A DNA stretch of 64,000 nucleotides from Xenophilus sp. E41 (GCF_003671765.1 NZ_QPIB01000009.1:691703-755702); one strand, 5' to 3'; positions 37,861 through 50,006 are shown, counted from the first letter of the stretch. A program made the numbers and translations. Notes: a model not told the origin generated them from the sequence alone.

Positions 37861-38340
37861 TCAGTGCGCACGCGGCTTTTTTCCTGCTGCGTTGGCTCGC
37901 GCGCGGCGCGGCACTGCGCCAGTGCGCGCTTCGGGCTTGTTGTCACTGGTATCGGGCTGCTCCAGCGTGTGCAGGATCGGGCAGTCGGGCCGTTCGTCGC
38001 CGGCGCAACACCGGATCAGCGCCTTGAGCGTCGCGGCCATCTCCAGCATGCTCTCGATGCGCCGGTCCAACTCGTCGATGTGTTGCTGGGCCAGACGCTT
38101 TACATCAGCACTCTGGCGCGACTTGTCATTCCACAGTCCCAGCAAGTCCGTGATCTCGGCTACCGAGAAGCCGAGGTCGCGCGAACGCCGGATGAAATGC
38201 AACCGGTGAACGTCGTCCTGGGTATAGGCGCGGTAGCCCGAATCGGTGCGGTCAGCCGGAGGGATCAGACCGATTTGCTCGTAGTAGCGGATCATTTTGG
38301 CCGAGACCTTCGAGGCCTTGGATGCTTCACCGATGTTCAT
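37861..38340 (-). CDS. cueR: Cu(I)-responsive MerR-family regulator CueR
   Basis: 159 aa. HTH MNIGEASKASKVSAKMIRYY, long dimerisation helix, and the metal loop with Cys112 and Cys120 (CCAGDERPDC). Ser77 is present, the residue that marks sensors of +1 ions. These match E. coli CueR numbering. A 30-residue basic tail follows. It lies 15 bp after copA. Likely targets are the 19-bp-spacer promoters at 36195 and 40888. Confidence 0.93.
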   Translation of the reverse strand: MNIGEASKASKVSAKMIRYYEQIGLIPPADRTDSGYRAYTQDDVHRLHFIRRSRDLGFSVAEITDLLGLWNDKSRQSADVKRLAQQHIDELDRRIESMLEMAATLKALIRCCAGDERPDCPILHTLEQPDTSDNKPEARTGAVPRRARANAAGKKPRAH

Positions 38341-38355
38341 GGTGTTCCTCCTTTC

Positions 38356-40881
<2,526 letters not shown>

Positions 40882-40887
40882 GGAGGG

Positions 40888-40918
40888 AGCTTAGGGTTTA
40901 CCATCGTGGGAAGGTCAA
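40888..40918 (-). promoter_or_regulatory. CueR-type promoter of copA
   Basis: On the minus strand, -35 TTGACC (40918-40913), 19-bp spacer with CCTTCC ... GGTAAACC, -10 TAAGCT (40893-40888). It begins only a few bases before the first possible copA ATG, which favours the later start at 40851. Confidence 0.75.
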
Positions 40919-41086
40919 GCGCTTTTTCGGATGCTGTCAGGTTTCAGAAATGACCCGGTGCACGGGGAACGGAGGCCTTGCCTGCCAGGCTCGCACTGGT
41001 TCTTTGCTGCGCGCGCCTAAGCGGCCGCTGCCTTGTTAATTCTGAAGGGCGAAAACAGCCATTCGAGGTTAGGAAATATTTTAAAA

Positions 41087-41443
41087 ATGAATACAAGTAA
41101 GCCATTCAGTACCCCACCGAAGGGTCCCAGCGCCGATTTGGAATCGCTGTCACAGAATGACGTGACCATCTTGGCTGAGACATTCCGCCTCCTGGGTGAC
41201 CCGTCCCGGCTGAGAATCATGCTGTGCTGCATGAAAGGCTCTTCCTCGGTCGGGGACATCGCTGAAACCCTCGAACTCTCGCAGTCGCTGGTGAGCCACC
41301 ACCTGCGGCTGCTGCGCGGTGCTCGCCTGGTCAAGGGCGTGCGCCAAGCCAAACAGATCTTCTATGAGGTGGCGGACAAGCACGTGAACCAGGTGCTGCT
41401 GGATATGGCCACCCACATCGCGGAAGACCACAACGACGAGTAA
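41087..41443 (+). CDS. ArsR/SmtB-family metal sensor (alpha5 type), copy 1
   Basis: 118 aa winged-HTH repressor. The recognition region is LSQSLVSHHLRLLRGARLV. The C-terminal helix carries Asp97-x-His99-x10-His110-x2-Glu113, the alpha5 zinc site of SmtB/CzrA. The alpha3 Cys motif of ArsR/CadC is absent (SSSVGD). It therefore likely senses Zn, Co or Ni and lets go of its operator when metal binds. It is divergent from copA, and no TGAA-N6-TTCA site is seen directly upstream. Confidence 0.9.
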   Translation: MNTSKPFSTPPKGPSADLESLSQNDVTILAETFRLLGDPSRLRIMLCCMKGSSSVGDIAETLELSQSLVSHHLRLLRGARLVKGVRQAKQIFYEVADKHVNQVLLDMATHIAEDHNDE

Positions 41444-41552
41444 CTGTTGGGCATAGCATGCCGTTGCGGCGTGGCCTACGTTCCATGGCGATATGCGCCC
41501 CACCGCCCGCAGCTGCGTTCGGTGAGGTGGTTTGGATGCCGCTTCCGATCAA

Positions 41553-42980
41553 TCAGAAGTTGAGCGCGCGCTTGTCCACGGCCAGCGAGGCCTCTTTGAA
41601 CGTCTCGGAGAGGGTCGGATGGGCAAAGCAGATGCGGGCGATGTCTTCGCTGCTGGCCTTGAACGCCATGGCGATCACGGCCTCGGCCACCAGTTCACTG
41701 GCCTGCGGGCCGACCACATGCACGCCGAGTATCTCATCAGTGGCAGGATCGGCGATCACCTTGACGAGGCCCGGCGTGTCGCCCAGCGCACGCGCGCGGC
41801 CATTGGCCATGAACGGGAAGGAACCGATTCGATAGGCGGTGCCCTGCTCTTTGAGCTGCTGCTCGGTGCGGCCTACCCAGGCAATCTCTGGGCTGGTGTA
41901 GATGACGTTGGGGATCGTATTGAAATCGACGTGACCGTGCTGGCCGGCAATGCGCTCGGCCACTGCGACACCTTCCTCTTCCGCCTTGTGCGCCAACATC
42001 GGGCCACGCACCACGTCACCGATGGCCCAGATGCCGGGCACACTGGTGCGGCATTCATCGTCCACCAGCACGGCGCCGCGCTCATCCAGTTGGAGTCCCA
42101 CGGCGGCCGGATTCAGGCCTTCGGTGTTGGGCACACGGCCGATAGCCACGATCACTTTGTCTGCCTGCAAGGACTGCGTCTGGCCCTGGCTGTCGGTGTA
42201 GTGAATAGTCACGCCAGCCTCGGTTGCATTGACTTCGCGAACCTTCGCACCTAGTTCGATCTTCAGGCCTTGCTTGTCGAACGCCTTCTTCGCCTCCTTG
42301 GCGATGGCTTGGTCGACGATTGGCAGGAAGCTGGGCAAGCCTTCGAGGATCGTGACATCCGCCCCCAGGCGGCGCCAAACGGAGCCCAGCTCCAGGCCGA
42401 TCACGCCGGCACCGATGACGGCCAACCGATCGGGCACGGCCGCGATGTCCAGCGCGCCGTCGTTGGAGAGCACGACCCGCTCATCGAACGGTAGGTTGGG
42501 GAGTGGCCGCACGTTGGAGCCTGTGGCAACGATGATCTGCTTGCCCACCAAGGTAACAGCCTCATCGGCGGCGACGCTCACCTCGAAGCCACCATCGACA
42601 GTCCTGGTGAAAGACGCCAGGCCGTTGAAAAACTGGACCTTGTTTTTGCGGAACAGATAAAGGATGCCTTCGTTGCTGGACTTCACGACCTGATTCTTAC
42701 GTTCCAACATCGTGGTCACATCCATGCGCAGATCACCCGTGGAGATGCCGTGCGTGCCAAAGTGGTGCTTGGCTTGTTCAAAGTTCTCTGACGACTGCAG
42801 TAGCGCTTTCGAAGGGATACAACCGATGTTGTTGCAGGTGCCGCCAGGTGCTGGCTTTCCGTCCTTGTTCTTCCAGGCATCTACACAAGCGACCTTCATG
42901 CCTAATTGGGCAGCGCGAATGGCCGCGATGTATCCGCCTGGGCCGGCACCGATAACAATGACGTCGAAATGCATTTCCAT
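41553..42980 (-). CDS. lpdA: Dihydrolipoyl dehydrogenase, unlinked to a 2-oxoacid complex
   Basis: 475 aa flavoprotein disulphide reductase: FAD site VIVIGAGPGGYIAA, redox Cys49 and Cys54 (GGTCNNIGCIPSK), NAD site AVIGAGVIGLELGS, and catalytic His-Glu in AHPTLSE. All catalytic elements are intact. No E1/E2 gene is nearby; it is last behind the metal RND operon. It may recycle lipoyl or other thiols damaged by metals, or be carried as a metal-tolerant spare. Confidence 0.93.
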   Translation of the reverse strand: MEMHFDVIVIGAGPGGYIAAIRAAQLGMKVACVDAWKNKDGKPAPGGTCNNIGCIPSKALLQSSENFEQAKHHFGTHGISTGDLRMDVTTMLERKNQVVKSSNEGILYLFRKNKVQFFNGLASFTRTVDGGFEVSVAADEAVTLVGKQIIVATGSNVRPLPNLPFDERVVLSNDGALDIAAVPDRLAVIGAGVIGLELGSVWRRLGADVTILEGLPSFLPIVDQAIAKEAKKAFDKQGLKIELGAKVREVNATEAGVTIHYTDSQGQTQSLQADKVIVAIGRVPNTEGLNPAAVGLQLDERGAVLVDDECRTSVPGIWAIGDVVRGPMLAHKAEEEGVAVAERIAGQHGHVDFNTIPNVIYTSPEIAWVGRTEQQLKEQGTAYRIGSFPFMANGRARALGDTPGLVKVIADPATDEILGVHVVGPQASELVAEAVIAMAFKASSEDIARICFAHPTLSETFKEASLAVDKRALNF

Positions 42981-43085
42981 GATTTACATCTCCAAAGTTT
43001 TTGAGGAAATAGTGAGCGCCTATGTCGCGCCTTTTGTCAGGTGGTCGCCAGATTACAGCTCGTTCCCTGACGATCACGTTGAACA

Positions 43086-43484
43086 CTACGGCAGAACGAA
43101 CCGGGCGCTCGCGGTATTGCCCCCACGTTCGACTTGGACGACGGCCTTCGTGCCCTTGGCTGCGGCGAAGGTCCCGCTGCCTTCGAGGCGGCTTCCGTCC
43201 GCGGCAGGCGTGAGTTGCACCTCCTGCTTTTGTGAGCCGGTCAACAGTGTGAGCTTGGCTTTGGTGTTGCTTACATTGACCTGCTTGCCGTGGTCGCGCA
43301 GGTAGAGTTGCGCTGCTGCGGGCTGAACGACCAACTCGTAGTCCACGTCCCGGACTTCGGTCACGACGCCACCATGCAGCGGCTTGTGGTCATGCGCGTG
43401 GTCATGGTCGCCTGCGGCGAAGGCGGTGACGGATGCCAGGGCGAGGGCGGTGCCGGCCGTGAGGGAACGAAATCGAACAGACAT
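43086..43484 (-). CDS. Small His-rich periplasmic protein, operon end
   Basis: 132 aa with signal peptide LTAGTALALASVTAFA and a mature N-terminus GDHDHAHDHKPLHGGVV, a metal-binding His cluster. The remainder is beta-rich with no Cys (YELVVQPAAAQLYLRDHGKQ). It lies 53 bp after the RND pump gene. Similar small proteins accompany czc/cus operons and may bind metal in the periplasm; I cannot name the family. Confidence 0.8.
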   Translation of the reverse strand: MSVRFRSLTAGTALALASVTAFAAGDHDHAHDHKPLHGGVVTEVRDVDYELVVQPAAAQLYLRDHGKQVNVSNTKAKLTLLTGSQKQEVQLTPAADGSRLEGSGTFAAAKGTKAVVQVERGGNTASARFVLP

Positions 43485-43537
43485 GAAAGCTCCTATAGGG
43501 TTACGGTGGTTGAAATCGGGTGACAGAAGGCGTTGCA

Positions 43538-46500
43538 TCAGAATGCCTCCGCGTCGCGGTCGTCCAGCAGGCGTTCGGCAGGCTTGCGGCCGAACAGCCA
43601 GAACATGGCGGGTGTAAGGAAGGTGTCTAGCAGCGTGGAGCTGACCAGCCCCGAGAAGATCACCACCGCGACGGGGTGCAGGATCTCAGTACCGGGTCGG
43701 GACGCCTCGAACAGCAGCGGGGCCAGCGCGAAGGCCGTGACCAGCGCGGTCATCAGAACCGGGGAAAGCCGTTCGAGCGAGCCACGCACGATCATCTTCT
43801 GGTCGAAGTCCTCGCCCTCCATGCGCATGAGGTTGAGGTAGTGGCTCACCTTCAGGATGCCGTTGCGCACAGAAATACCCGCGAGCGTGATGAAGCCGAC
43901 CAGGGCGGCCACGGACAACGGCTGGCCAGACAGCCACAGCCCCAACACGGCGCCGACCAGGGCCAATGGAATGTTCACCATGATGAGCGCTGATAGGACG
44001 ACCGACTTGTAGCGCGTGTACAACACCACGAACATGAGCGTCAGGGAGACGATGGACAGCAGGCCCACCAGTCGCGAGGCTTCCTCTTGTGCCTGGAACT
44101 GGCCGCCCAGCGTGATGAAGTAGCCTTCGGGCAAGCGCACTTCTTGGACGACGCTGCGTATGTCGGCCACTACTTCGGACAGCGGCCGTCCCTGAGCGTT
44201 GGCCGACAAAACTATGCGTCGACGGCCATCGTCGCGGCTGACCTGGTTGGGGCCGTCGCTGTCTTCGATGGTGGCAAGGCGCGACAACGGGACCCGACCC
44301 ATGGGCGTGTCGATGAGGATGCGGCTCAAGCCCTCAATCGACCGCGCCTGCTCGGGCAGGCGAACCACCAGCGCGAAGCGGCGGTTGCCCTCGATGACCT
44401 CGGTGATCTTTTCGCCTTCGACCAGGCTTTGCAGCGTGGACAGAATTTGCGGTGCGGCCACGCCGTAGCGTCCCGCCGCCGCATAATCCACGCGGATTTT
44501 GATCTGCGGCGCTAGGACCTGCTTTTCGATCTCCAGGTCAGCAAGCCCCGGAATTCCGGCCAGCTTGGCGCGCAGCAGATCCGCCTGCCCGCGCAGGACG
44601 TCCAGGTCCTCGCCGAACACCTTGATGGCGATCTGCGAGCGCACCCCCGACAACATGTGGTCGATGCGGTGCGAGATCGGCTGGCCAATGCCGATGGAGC
44701 CGGGCAAGTGAGCCAGACGCGAACGGATGTCGGCGGTGATCTCCTCCATGGAGCGCTTTAGCTCCGAGGCGGGCAGCAGGCCCACGTCCAGCTCGCTGAC
44801 ATGCACGCCTTCGGCATGCTCGTCCAGCTCGGCCCGTCCGCTGCGCCGGCCCACGTGCTGCACCTCTGGCACCTGCGCGACCAGCAGCTCGGCTTGCTGG
44901 GCAAGCGCCGAAGATTCGGCCAGCGTCACACCGGGATTCAGGCGCAGGCCCACCAGCAACGTTCCTTCATTGAACGGGGGCAGGAACGTGGTCGGGAAGA
45001 ATGGCACCGCGGCGACAGCCAGTGTGACAGCCACAGCGGCCATGCCAAGGGCGGCACGCGGCCGCTGCAAGACCCGCTGCAGGCCGCCCTGATAGCGCGT
45101 CTTCAACCAGGCTAGAAGCCGAGTGTCGCCATGGTCCAGCGTCCTCATCTTGGGCAGCAGGTAGTACGAAAGCACCGGAGTGACCGTCACAGAGACCAGC
45201 AGCGAGGCCAGCGTGGAGACGATGAAGGCGATGCCCAGCGGCACGAACAAGCGCCCCTCCATCCCCGGCAGCGCGAACAGGGGCAGGAACACCAGCACAA
45301 TGATCATCGTGGCGTAGAGAATCGCCGAGCGAACCTCCATCGAGGCCCTGGCAACGATGACCAGGGGCGTCAGCCGGTTCTCAGGGTGGCGGGTGCGGTC
45401 CTCCTTGAGCCGCCGCATGATGTTCTCCACATCGACCACAGCATCGTCCACGAGACCGCCGATGGCGATCGCCAGCCCACCGAGCGTCATGGTGTTGATT
45501 GATAGGCCGAAATAGTGGAACACCAGCCCGGTCACGAAGATCGAGGCAGGAATCGCGGTCAACGCGATCACCAGGGGGCGCAAAGTGCCCAGGAAGAAGA
45601 ACAGGATCACCGCCACGAAGACCGATGCGCCGATGAGCTTGCCTTGCAGCGTGCTGATGGACGCCTCGATGAAGTTGGCTTGTCGGAAGGTCACCTGTGG
45701 CTCGGCCATGCCAGCCGGCAGTGAGCCCTTCATGTCCGCCAACGCTGACTCGATCGAGCGGGTCAGTGCAATCGTATCGGCCGTGGGCTGCTTTTGGATG
45801 CCCAGGATCACGGCTGGCAGGCCCTCGAAGCCCGCATCGCCGCGCTTGATGGCTGGCGCAAACTGAACATCGGCGACCTGGTGGAGCAGGATGGGTTGGC
45901 CCGCACGCACCGCGAGAGGCAGGTTACGCAGGTCGTCGAGTCGGGACGTGCGGCCCAGGTTGCGGATCAGGTACTCGCGGCCATTGATCTCCAGGAAGCC
46001 GCCGGAAGTGTTCGCGGAGAAGCCCTTGAGAGCCGCATCCAGATCGGACGCAGTCACGCCCAGCTCTGACATTCGCGTGGTGTTGGGCTGGACCTGGAAC
46101 TGACGGACCTCGCCTCCGATCGGGATGACTTGGGCAACACCAGGTATGGCCATCAGCCGGGGGCGTAGCACCCAGTCCGCGTACTCGCGAGTGTCCATGG
46201 CCGACAGCGGCGGGGCTGCGTTCTTCTGCCCTGAGGGCTTGGCACCGATGGGGATTGCAATCTGCATGATCTCGCCCATCACTGAGCTGATTGGCCCCAT
46301 AGTGGGCGTCACGCCCGGGGCTAGCCCTTCCTCCATGGACGTCAGGCGTTCGGAGACCATCTGGCGCGCCCGGAAGATGTCGGTCTTCCAGTCAAATGTC
46401 ACGTAGATGAAGGAAAGCCCGGCGCTGGAGACCGAGCGCACGCTTTCGACGCTGGGCAGGCCGTTCATGGCCGTTTCGAGCGGGAACGTGATGAGTTGCT

Positions 46501-46684
46501 CGACTTCTTCGGCAGCCATGCCGCCAGCCTCCGTCATGAGAGTGACGGTCGGCTTGTTGAGATCGGGAAAGACATCTACCGGCGTGCGCGTCAGGGTGAA
46601 CGCGCCATACGCCATCAGCACCAGCGCCCCGATGATGACCAGGAGCCGGTTTCGTAAGCTATTTTCGAGAAGCCACTTGAACAT
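43538..46684 (-). CDS. Heavy-metal RND efflux pump (CzcA/CusA family)
   Basis: 1048 aa inner-membrane pump. N-terminus MFKWLLENSLRNRLLVIIGA, then RTPVDVFPDLNKPTVTLMTE as in the HME family. The periplasmic RSGRAELDEHAEGVHVSELD stretch is typical of CzcA/CusA. TM4 reads AIAIGGLVDDAVVDVEN and lacks the DFG-x3-DGA signature of Zn/Co/Cd (CzcA) pumps, so the substrate could be monovalent ions or Ni rather than Zn (inference). Fourth of the five-gene minus-strand operon. Confidence 0.9.
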   Translation of the reverse strand: MFKWLLENSLRNRLLVIIGALVLMAYGAFTLTRTPVDVFPDLNKPTVTLMTEAGGMAAEEVEQLITFPLETAMNGLPSVESVRSVSSAGLSFIYVTFDWKTDIFRARQMVSERLTSMEEGLAPGVTPTMGPISSVMGEIMQIAIPIGAKPSGQKNAAPPLSAMDTREYADWVLRPRLMAIPGVAQVIPIGGEVRQFQVQPNTTRMSELGVTASDLDAALKGFSANTSGGFLEINGREYLIRNLGRTSRLDDLRNLPLAVRAGQPILLHQVADVQFAPAIKRGDAGFEGLPAVILGIQKQPTADTIALTRSIESALADMKGSLPAGMAEPQVTFRQANFIEASISTLQGKLIGASVFVAVILFFFLGTLRPLVIALTAIPASIFVTGLVFHYFGLSINTMTLGGLAIAIGGLVDDAVVDVENIMRRLKEDRTRHPENRLTPLVIVARASMEVRSAILYATMIIVLVFLPLFALPGMEGRLFVPLGIAFIVSTLASLLVSVTVTPVLSYYLLPKMRTLDHGDTRLLAWLKTRYQGGLQRVLQRPRAALGMAAVAVTLAVAAVPFFPTTFLPPFNEGTLLVGLRLNPGVTLAESSALAQQAELLVAQVPEVQHVGRRSGRAELDEHAEGVHVSELDVGLLPASELKRSMEEITADIRSRLAHLPGSIGIGQPISHRIDHMLSGVRSQIAIKVFGEDLDVLRGQADLLRAKLAGIPGLADLEIEKQVLAPQIKIRVDYAAAGRYGVAAPQILSTLQSLVEGEKITEVIEGNRRFALVVRLPEQARSIEGLSRILIDTPMGRVPLSRLATIEDSDGPNQVSRDDGRRRIVLSANAQGRPLSEVVADIRSVVQEVRLPEGYFITLGGQFQAQEEASRLVGLLSIVSLTLMFVVLYTRYKSVVLSALIMVNIPLALVGAVLGLWLSGQPLSVAALVGFITLAGISVRNGILKVSHYLNLMRMEGEDFDQKMIVRGSLERLSPVLMTALVTAFALAPLLFEASRPGTEILHPVAVVIFSGLVSSTLLDTFLTPAMFWLFGRKPAERLLDDRDAEAF

Positions 46685-46697
46685 GGAATGGTGCCCC

Positions 46698-47813
46698 TCA
46701 ACGAACTTGATTGATCAGGGACGCGCCCTCGACAACCACGCGGTCGCCGTCCGCCAGGCCCGAAGTGACAGCGATGGATGCACCATCCAAAGGAGTGATG
46801 TTCACGACACGCGGCTCGAAGCGCTCGGCCTGGTCTTTGACCCAGACGATGTTCTGGTTGGCAGGGTTCTTCATCAGCGCACCGGAAGGCACGCGGTAGC
46901 CAGGTACCGTCGTCGCCTCTTGCACGAAGACCACCACCGGCATACCGACCGCCAAGCGCGAGAGGCTTTCGCTGGTGCCCTTGAACAGCATGGGCAGGGC
47001 CTGCTCGCGCAGGCTGCTGGCGGCACCGACGAAGCTCAGCGGCACCTTCTGACCGCCTACTGCGAGTGCAGCACCGGCCAGGTTCTGTGCCATTGCCGGA
47101 TCGTAGGCAAGCGCCTCGATGCGCAGTTGGGTCGGATCGACCACCTCAAACACCAGTTCGCGCGCATCCACGACCTGCCCGGCAACTGCGGGGCTGGATG
47201 CGATGACGCCGCTGACTGGGGCCTTCAGTACGTCCCTGCCGGCGAGGCCCCCGCTCAAGGCGCGGGCGCGTTCGGTCAGGCTGTTCACTTCGCTTTCGGC
47301 TGCTTCGATCTCCTTGCGGGGCACGGTCTCCGACAGCTCGCGCAGCCGGGCCAAGCGCTTCTGCGCGAGCGCTTGGCCCGCACGCAGCTCGGCAACCTGG
47401 GCCATCTGGCCTGAGCGCTCCAGCACACCGCTGGCCGGTTCGATGTAAGCCAGCACCTGGCCCTTGCGCACGGATTGGCCGATCTGCGGCAGACCATCCG
47501 GCCCGGGCACCAGCCGGCCCATTACCATTGCCTGGACCTTGCCGCCTGTCGTCGGGTCCATGATTACTTTGCCAGCCAGTTCATGGCTGCGGGCCAAGGG
47601 CTCCTGCTTGATCAGCTGGGTGCGTACACCGATCTGACGTTGCGACGGTTTCGGAAGAAACACGCTGCCATCAGGCTGGCGCTGGGGGCCATTGGAAGAC
47701 GCAGCCGGCGCTTCGTCGCCGTGGTCATGGCCGTCGTGAGCGAACGCGGGAGCAGCCAGAGCCAATGCAGCCGCCATGGCCGTCGTCATTAGGAAACGGA
47801 AGTTGCGCTTCAT
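46698..47813 (-). CDS. Heavy-metal RND periplasmic adaptor (CzcB/CusB-like)
   Basis: 371 aa from MKRNFRFLMTTAMAAALALA. The signal peptide is followed directly by AHDGHDHGDE, a His metal site seen in CzcB-type adaptors. Lipoyl/barrel halves are VMGRLVPGPDGLPQIGQSVR and VSGVIASSPAVAGQVVDARE. The start overlaps the end of the upstream gene by 4 bp (stop 47810-47812). Confidence 0.9.
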   Translation of the reverse strand: MKRNFRFLMTTAMAAALALAAPAFAHDGHDHGDEAPAASSNGPQRQPDGSVFLPKPSQRQIGVRTQLIKQEPLARSHELAGKVIMDPTTGGKVQAMVMGRLVPGPDGLPQIGQSVRKGQVLAYIEPASGVLERSGQMAQVAELRAGQALAQKRLARLRELSETVPRKEIEAAESEVNSLTERARALSGGLAGRDVLKAPVSGVIASSPAVAGQVVDARELVFEVVDPTQLRIEALAYDPAMAQNLAGAALAVGGQKVPLSFVGAASSLREQALPMLFKGTSESLSRLAVGMPVVVFVQEATTVPGYRVPSGALMKNPANQNIVWVKDQAERFEPRVVNITPLDGASIAVTSGLADGDRVVVEGASLINQVR

Positions 47814-48361
47814 GCTGCACCTCGCAGTGCACCGTTGGTGCGTGTACGTCTGCGCAGCGCCCACGCTAGGACACCGACGCCGAGGACTGCGGCACCGCCA
47901 CCTAGTACGACCACACGGCCGGATGCGACGGCATGCTCGTGTTCGGCGTCTTCGCTATGAACATCGAGAACGCCCGTCAACAGGTCCGATTGGCCCTGCG
48001 CAGTAATAGTGGCCATGATTGAGGTCTCGCCATCGGATAGCGGCTCAGTCAGATCGGCCTCGAACTCTCCAACCCCGTGTGAGCTGACCTTTACCTGTTG
48101 ACCACCCAGCTCGAGGGTCAGCTCGCCATCGGTCACCGGCCGGTTGTCGGCAGCATGGTCGAGGTAGAGTGTGAGACGCTGGCCGTTCAGCACACCCACC
48201 AGTTCGAAGTCATCGGAAACTGCGGCAAAGCGCGGAAGCGCGGCCGCTGCGGGGGCAGGAGCGGCTTCGCCATGGTCATGGCCGTCGCCGGCCCACGTTG
48301 CGCTACTGCCAAGCAGGAGGCTGGACAAGGCAGCTGCACGCCAGAAAGAGGATTGCGACAT
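47810..48361 (-). CDS. His-rich periplasmic protein with C-terminal membrane anchor
   Basis: 183 aa. Signal peptide LSSLLLGSSATWA, then GDGHDHGEAAP; a beta domain of about 110 residues; HSEDAEHEHAVA; and a C-terminal helix VVVLGGGAAVLGVGVLAWAL with a basic tail, giving a periplasmic domain tethered to the inner membrane. It lies between the outer-membrane and adaptor genes and overlaps the latter, so it is integral to the pump operon. Role unknown, probably metal handling. Confidence 0.82.
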   Translation of the reverse strand: MSQSSFWRAAALSSLLLGSSATWAGDGHDHGEAAPAPAAAALPRFAAVSDDFELVGVLNGQRLTLYLDHAADNRPVTDGELTLELGGQQVKVSSHGVGEFEADLTEPLSDGETSIMATITAQGQSDLLTGVLDVHSEDAEHEHAVASGRVVVLGGGAAVLGVGVLAWALRRRTRTNGALRGAA

Positions 48362-48395
48362 TTCTAAGGTTCCAGGATGGTTGAGCGCGCGCCGA

Positions 48396-49724
48396 TCAGC
48401 GCGTGCCGGAGATGTCAGTGAAAGTCTCGGTCGGCTGCGGCAGCGTGCCTTGTGCCTGCAACAGGGACGAGATGGCCGCGGCATGCTCCACCTTGGCGAG
48501 CAGCGCCGCGCGCTCGGCCTCGGTGGCCTCCTGCTCGATGCGAAGGCGTGTCGGCATGTCCGTCTCGCCCATCGCGAACGACTTTTGGTAGAAGGTGCGC
48601 GTTTGTTGGGCTAGTCGCTGGCGCTCCGAAGCGGCCTGCATCTGGGTGCTGGTTGCCAGTTCGCGCGATTGGGCAGTTCGAATTTCCGAGAGTAGCCGGG
48701 TGCGCTGGGCCGCGAGTGCCGACTCAGCCTCCAGTGCCTGCGCATTGGCGCTGGACAATTGCTCGGTATGACGGCTACCCGTACCGAAGGGAATGCGCAC
48801 ACCCACCGTGATCGTCTGGTTGTAGCGTTCGCCGTAGCCGCCCCGATCCCGCGTGGTCGCCAGGGTCAGTTCGGGGTTGGCGTACTTCTGATGGGACACC
48901 AGTTCCGCAGAGCGGCGGGCCGCCAGCGCCTTGTGCTGCAGTTCCAGCAGCGCAGGGTGGTTACCCAACAACGCGCCGGACGGCTGTGCCGATGCCGGTT
49001 GAACTCGGACACCTGACTGCTCCGGCTGCGCGGAATCGGCCTGCGACGGGATACTCTCGATGCCGGTCAGTGCCAACAACGCCTCGCGCTGCGTGATTTC
49101 TTCGGCCTGAGCAATGGCCAGGGCACTACGAGCCGACGCCAAGGCGCCATCGGCCTGGTTTCTGTCGGCTTGCGCCAGGTCGCCCGCGCGAACCCGGCGA
49201 GCCACATCTTGCGCCAACTCGTCCGCGCTGCGGGTGCGATCCTGCGCCGCCACCAATTCGGCCTGGGCACGCTGCCATGCCCACCATGCCTGGCGAACCT
49301 GTCCGGCCGTGCGTAGCTTGGCGGCCAGCATCCGGCTGGATAGCGCGAGGCTTTCCGCGTCCGCCCAGCGTGCCGACGAGGCGCGCTCACCAGGCATCCA
49401 AAGGGGAATAGCCACCCCGACTTCATATTCGCGCTGTCCGTTGCGGTTGTTGAACCGATCAGTTTTGGTGGAGGCTTCCAGCGCCATCGGACCTGCCACC
49501 CAACTGCCGGCCGTCTCTTGGCGTGCTTGGGCGGCCTGCTGCCAGGCGCCTTCTCCAGCGGCTTCTGGCTGCCGCTGCCAAGCTGACTCCCACAATTGGG
49601 CGACCATGTGGCTGTCTGGTCTGGATGGGACGTGAGGGGCGGCTACTGGCTGGGCTAGCACGGTGCCGGCCCAAAGCGTGGATACCGCCCATATCCATCC
49701 CTTGCGTATGTCTTTGCGAAGCAT
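48396..49724 (-). CDS. Outer-membrane efflux protein (CzcC/CusC-like)
   Basis: 442 aa TolC-superfamily channel. Signal peptide (GWIWAVSTLWAGTVLA), then two OEP repeats of long Gln/Ala-rich helices, e.g. KYANPELTLATTRDRGGYGE and PFGTGSRHTEQLSSANAQAL. First gene of the operon; GGAGAATTG SD before the ATG at 49724. Confidence 0.88.
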   Translation of the reverse strand: MLRKDIRKGWIWAVSTLWAGTVLAQPVAAPHVPSRPDSHMVAQLWESAWQRQPEAAGEGAWQQAAQARQETAGSWVAGPMALEASTKTDRFNNRNGQREYEVGVAIPLWMPGERASSARWADAESLALSSRMLAAKLRTAGQVRQAWWAWQRAQAELVAAQDRTRSADELAQDVARRVRAGDLAQADRNQADGALASARSALAIAQAEEITQREALLALTGIESIPSQADSAQPEQSGVRVQPASAQPSGALLGNHPALLELQHKALAARRSAELVSHQKYANPELTLATTRDRGGYGERYNQTITVGVRIPFGTGSRHTEQLSSANAQALEAESALAAQRTRLLSEIRTAQSRELATSTQMQAASERQRLAQQTRTFYQKSFAMGETDMPTRLRIEQEATEAERAALLAKVEHAAAISSLLQAQGTLPQPTETFTDISGTR

Positions 49725-49824
49725 TCAATTCTCCATCGGTGTTGCATCAGTACTTACCCCCGGCTGGGTGTTCTCTTTCCGAGCAAGTGCTTGTCGTTGA
49801 AAAGCCACTGTTCACTGGCTTAGA

Positions 49825-49855
49825 TATGAACAATTGTATATCTATTCATATGAAT
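49825..49855. promoter_or_regulatory. AT-rich candidate operator of the RND operon
   Basis: Contains TATGAACAATTG and TTCATATGAA, half-sites like those of the TGAA-N6-TTCA palindromes but without the exact spacing. It lies about 100-130 bp upstream of the czcC-like ATG, in the gap shared with the divergent CsoR-like gene. Could be a diverged ArsR/SmtB site. Confidence 0.4.
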
Positions 49856-49970
49856 GGGAAAGAAAACCTTACATCCTTTGAGCACCAATCGCCTTAGAGA
49901 GGGCGTCGGGCGCAAGACATCGAGAGGCGAGGTGGGGCTAATCCACTGCGCAAACAGCTATGCAGACTCC

Positions 49971-50000
49971 TTGAGCATATCCCCCGGGGGGGGATATGAT
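49971..50000 (+). promoter_or_regulatory. Promoter with CsoR/InrS-type C/G-tract operator
   Basis: -35 TTGAGC (49971-49976), 18-bp spacer, -10 TATGAT (49995-50000). The spacer is filled by ATAT-CCCCC-GGGGGGGG-ATAT (49977-49997), the AT-flanked C/G tract recognised by DUF156 regulators. Repression by the encoded regulator would block polymerase directly. Confidence 0.78.
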
Positions 50001-50006
50001 TGCTGC

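Noticed and set aside
41030..41086. TGAA-N6-TTCA operator before the first ArsR gene
   Set aside because: Only isolated half-sites (TGAAGG, TGAATA) occur; no partner at the right spacing.
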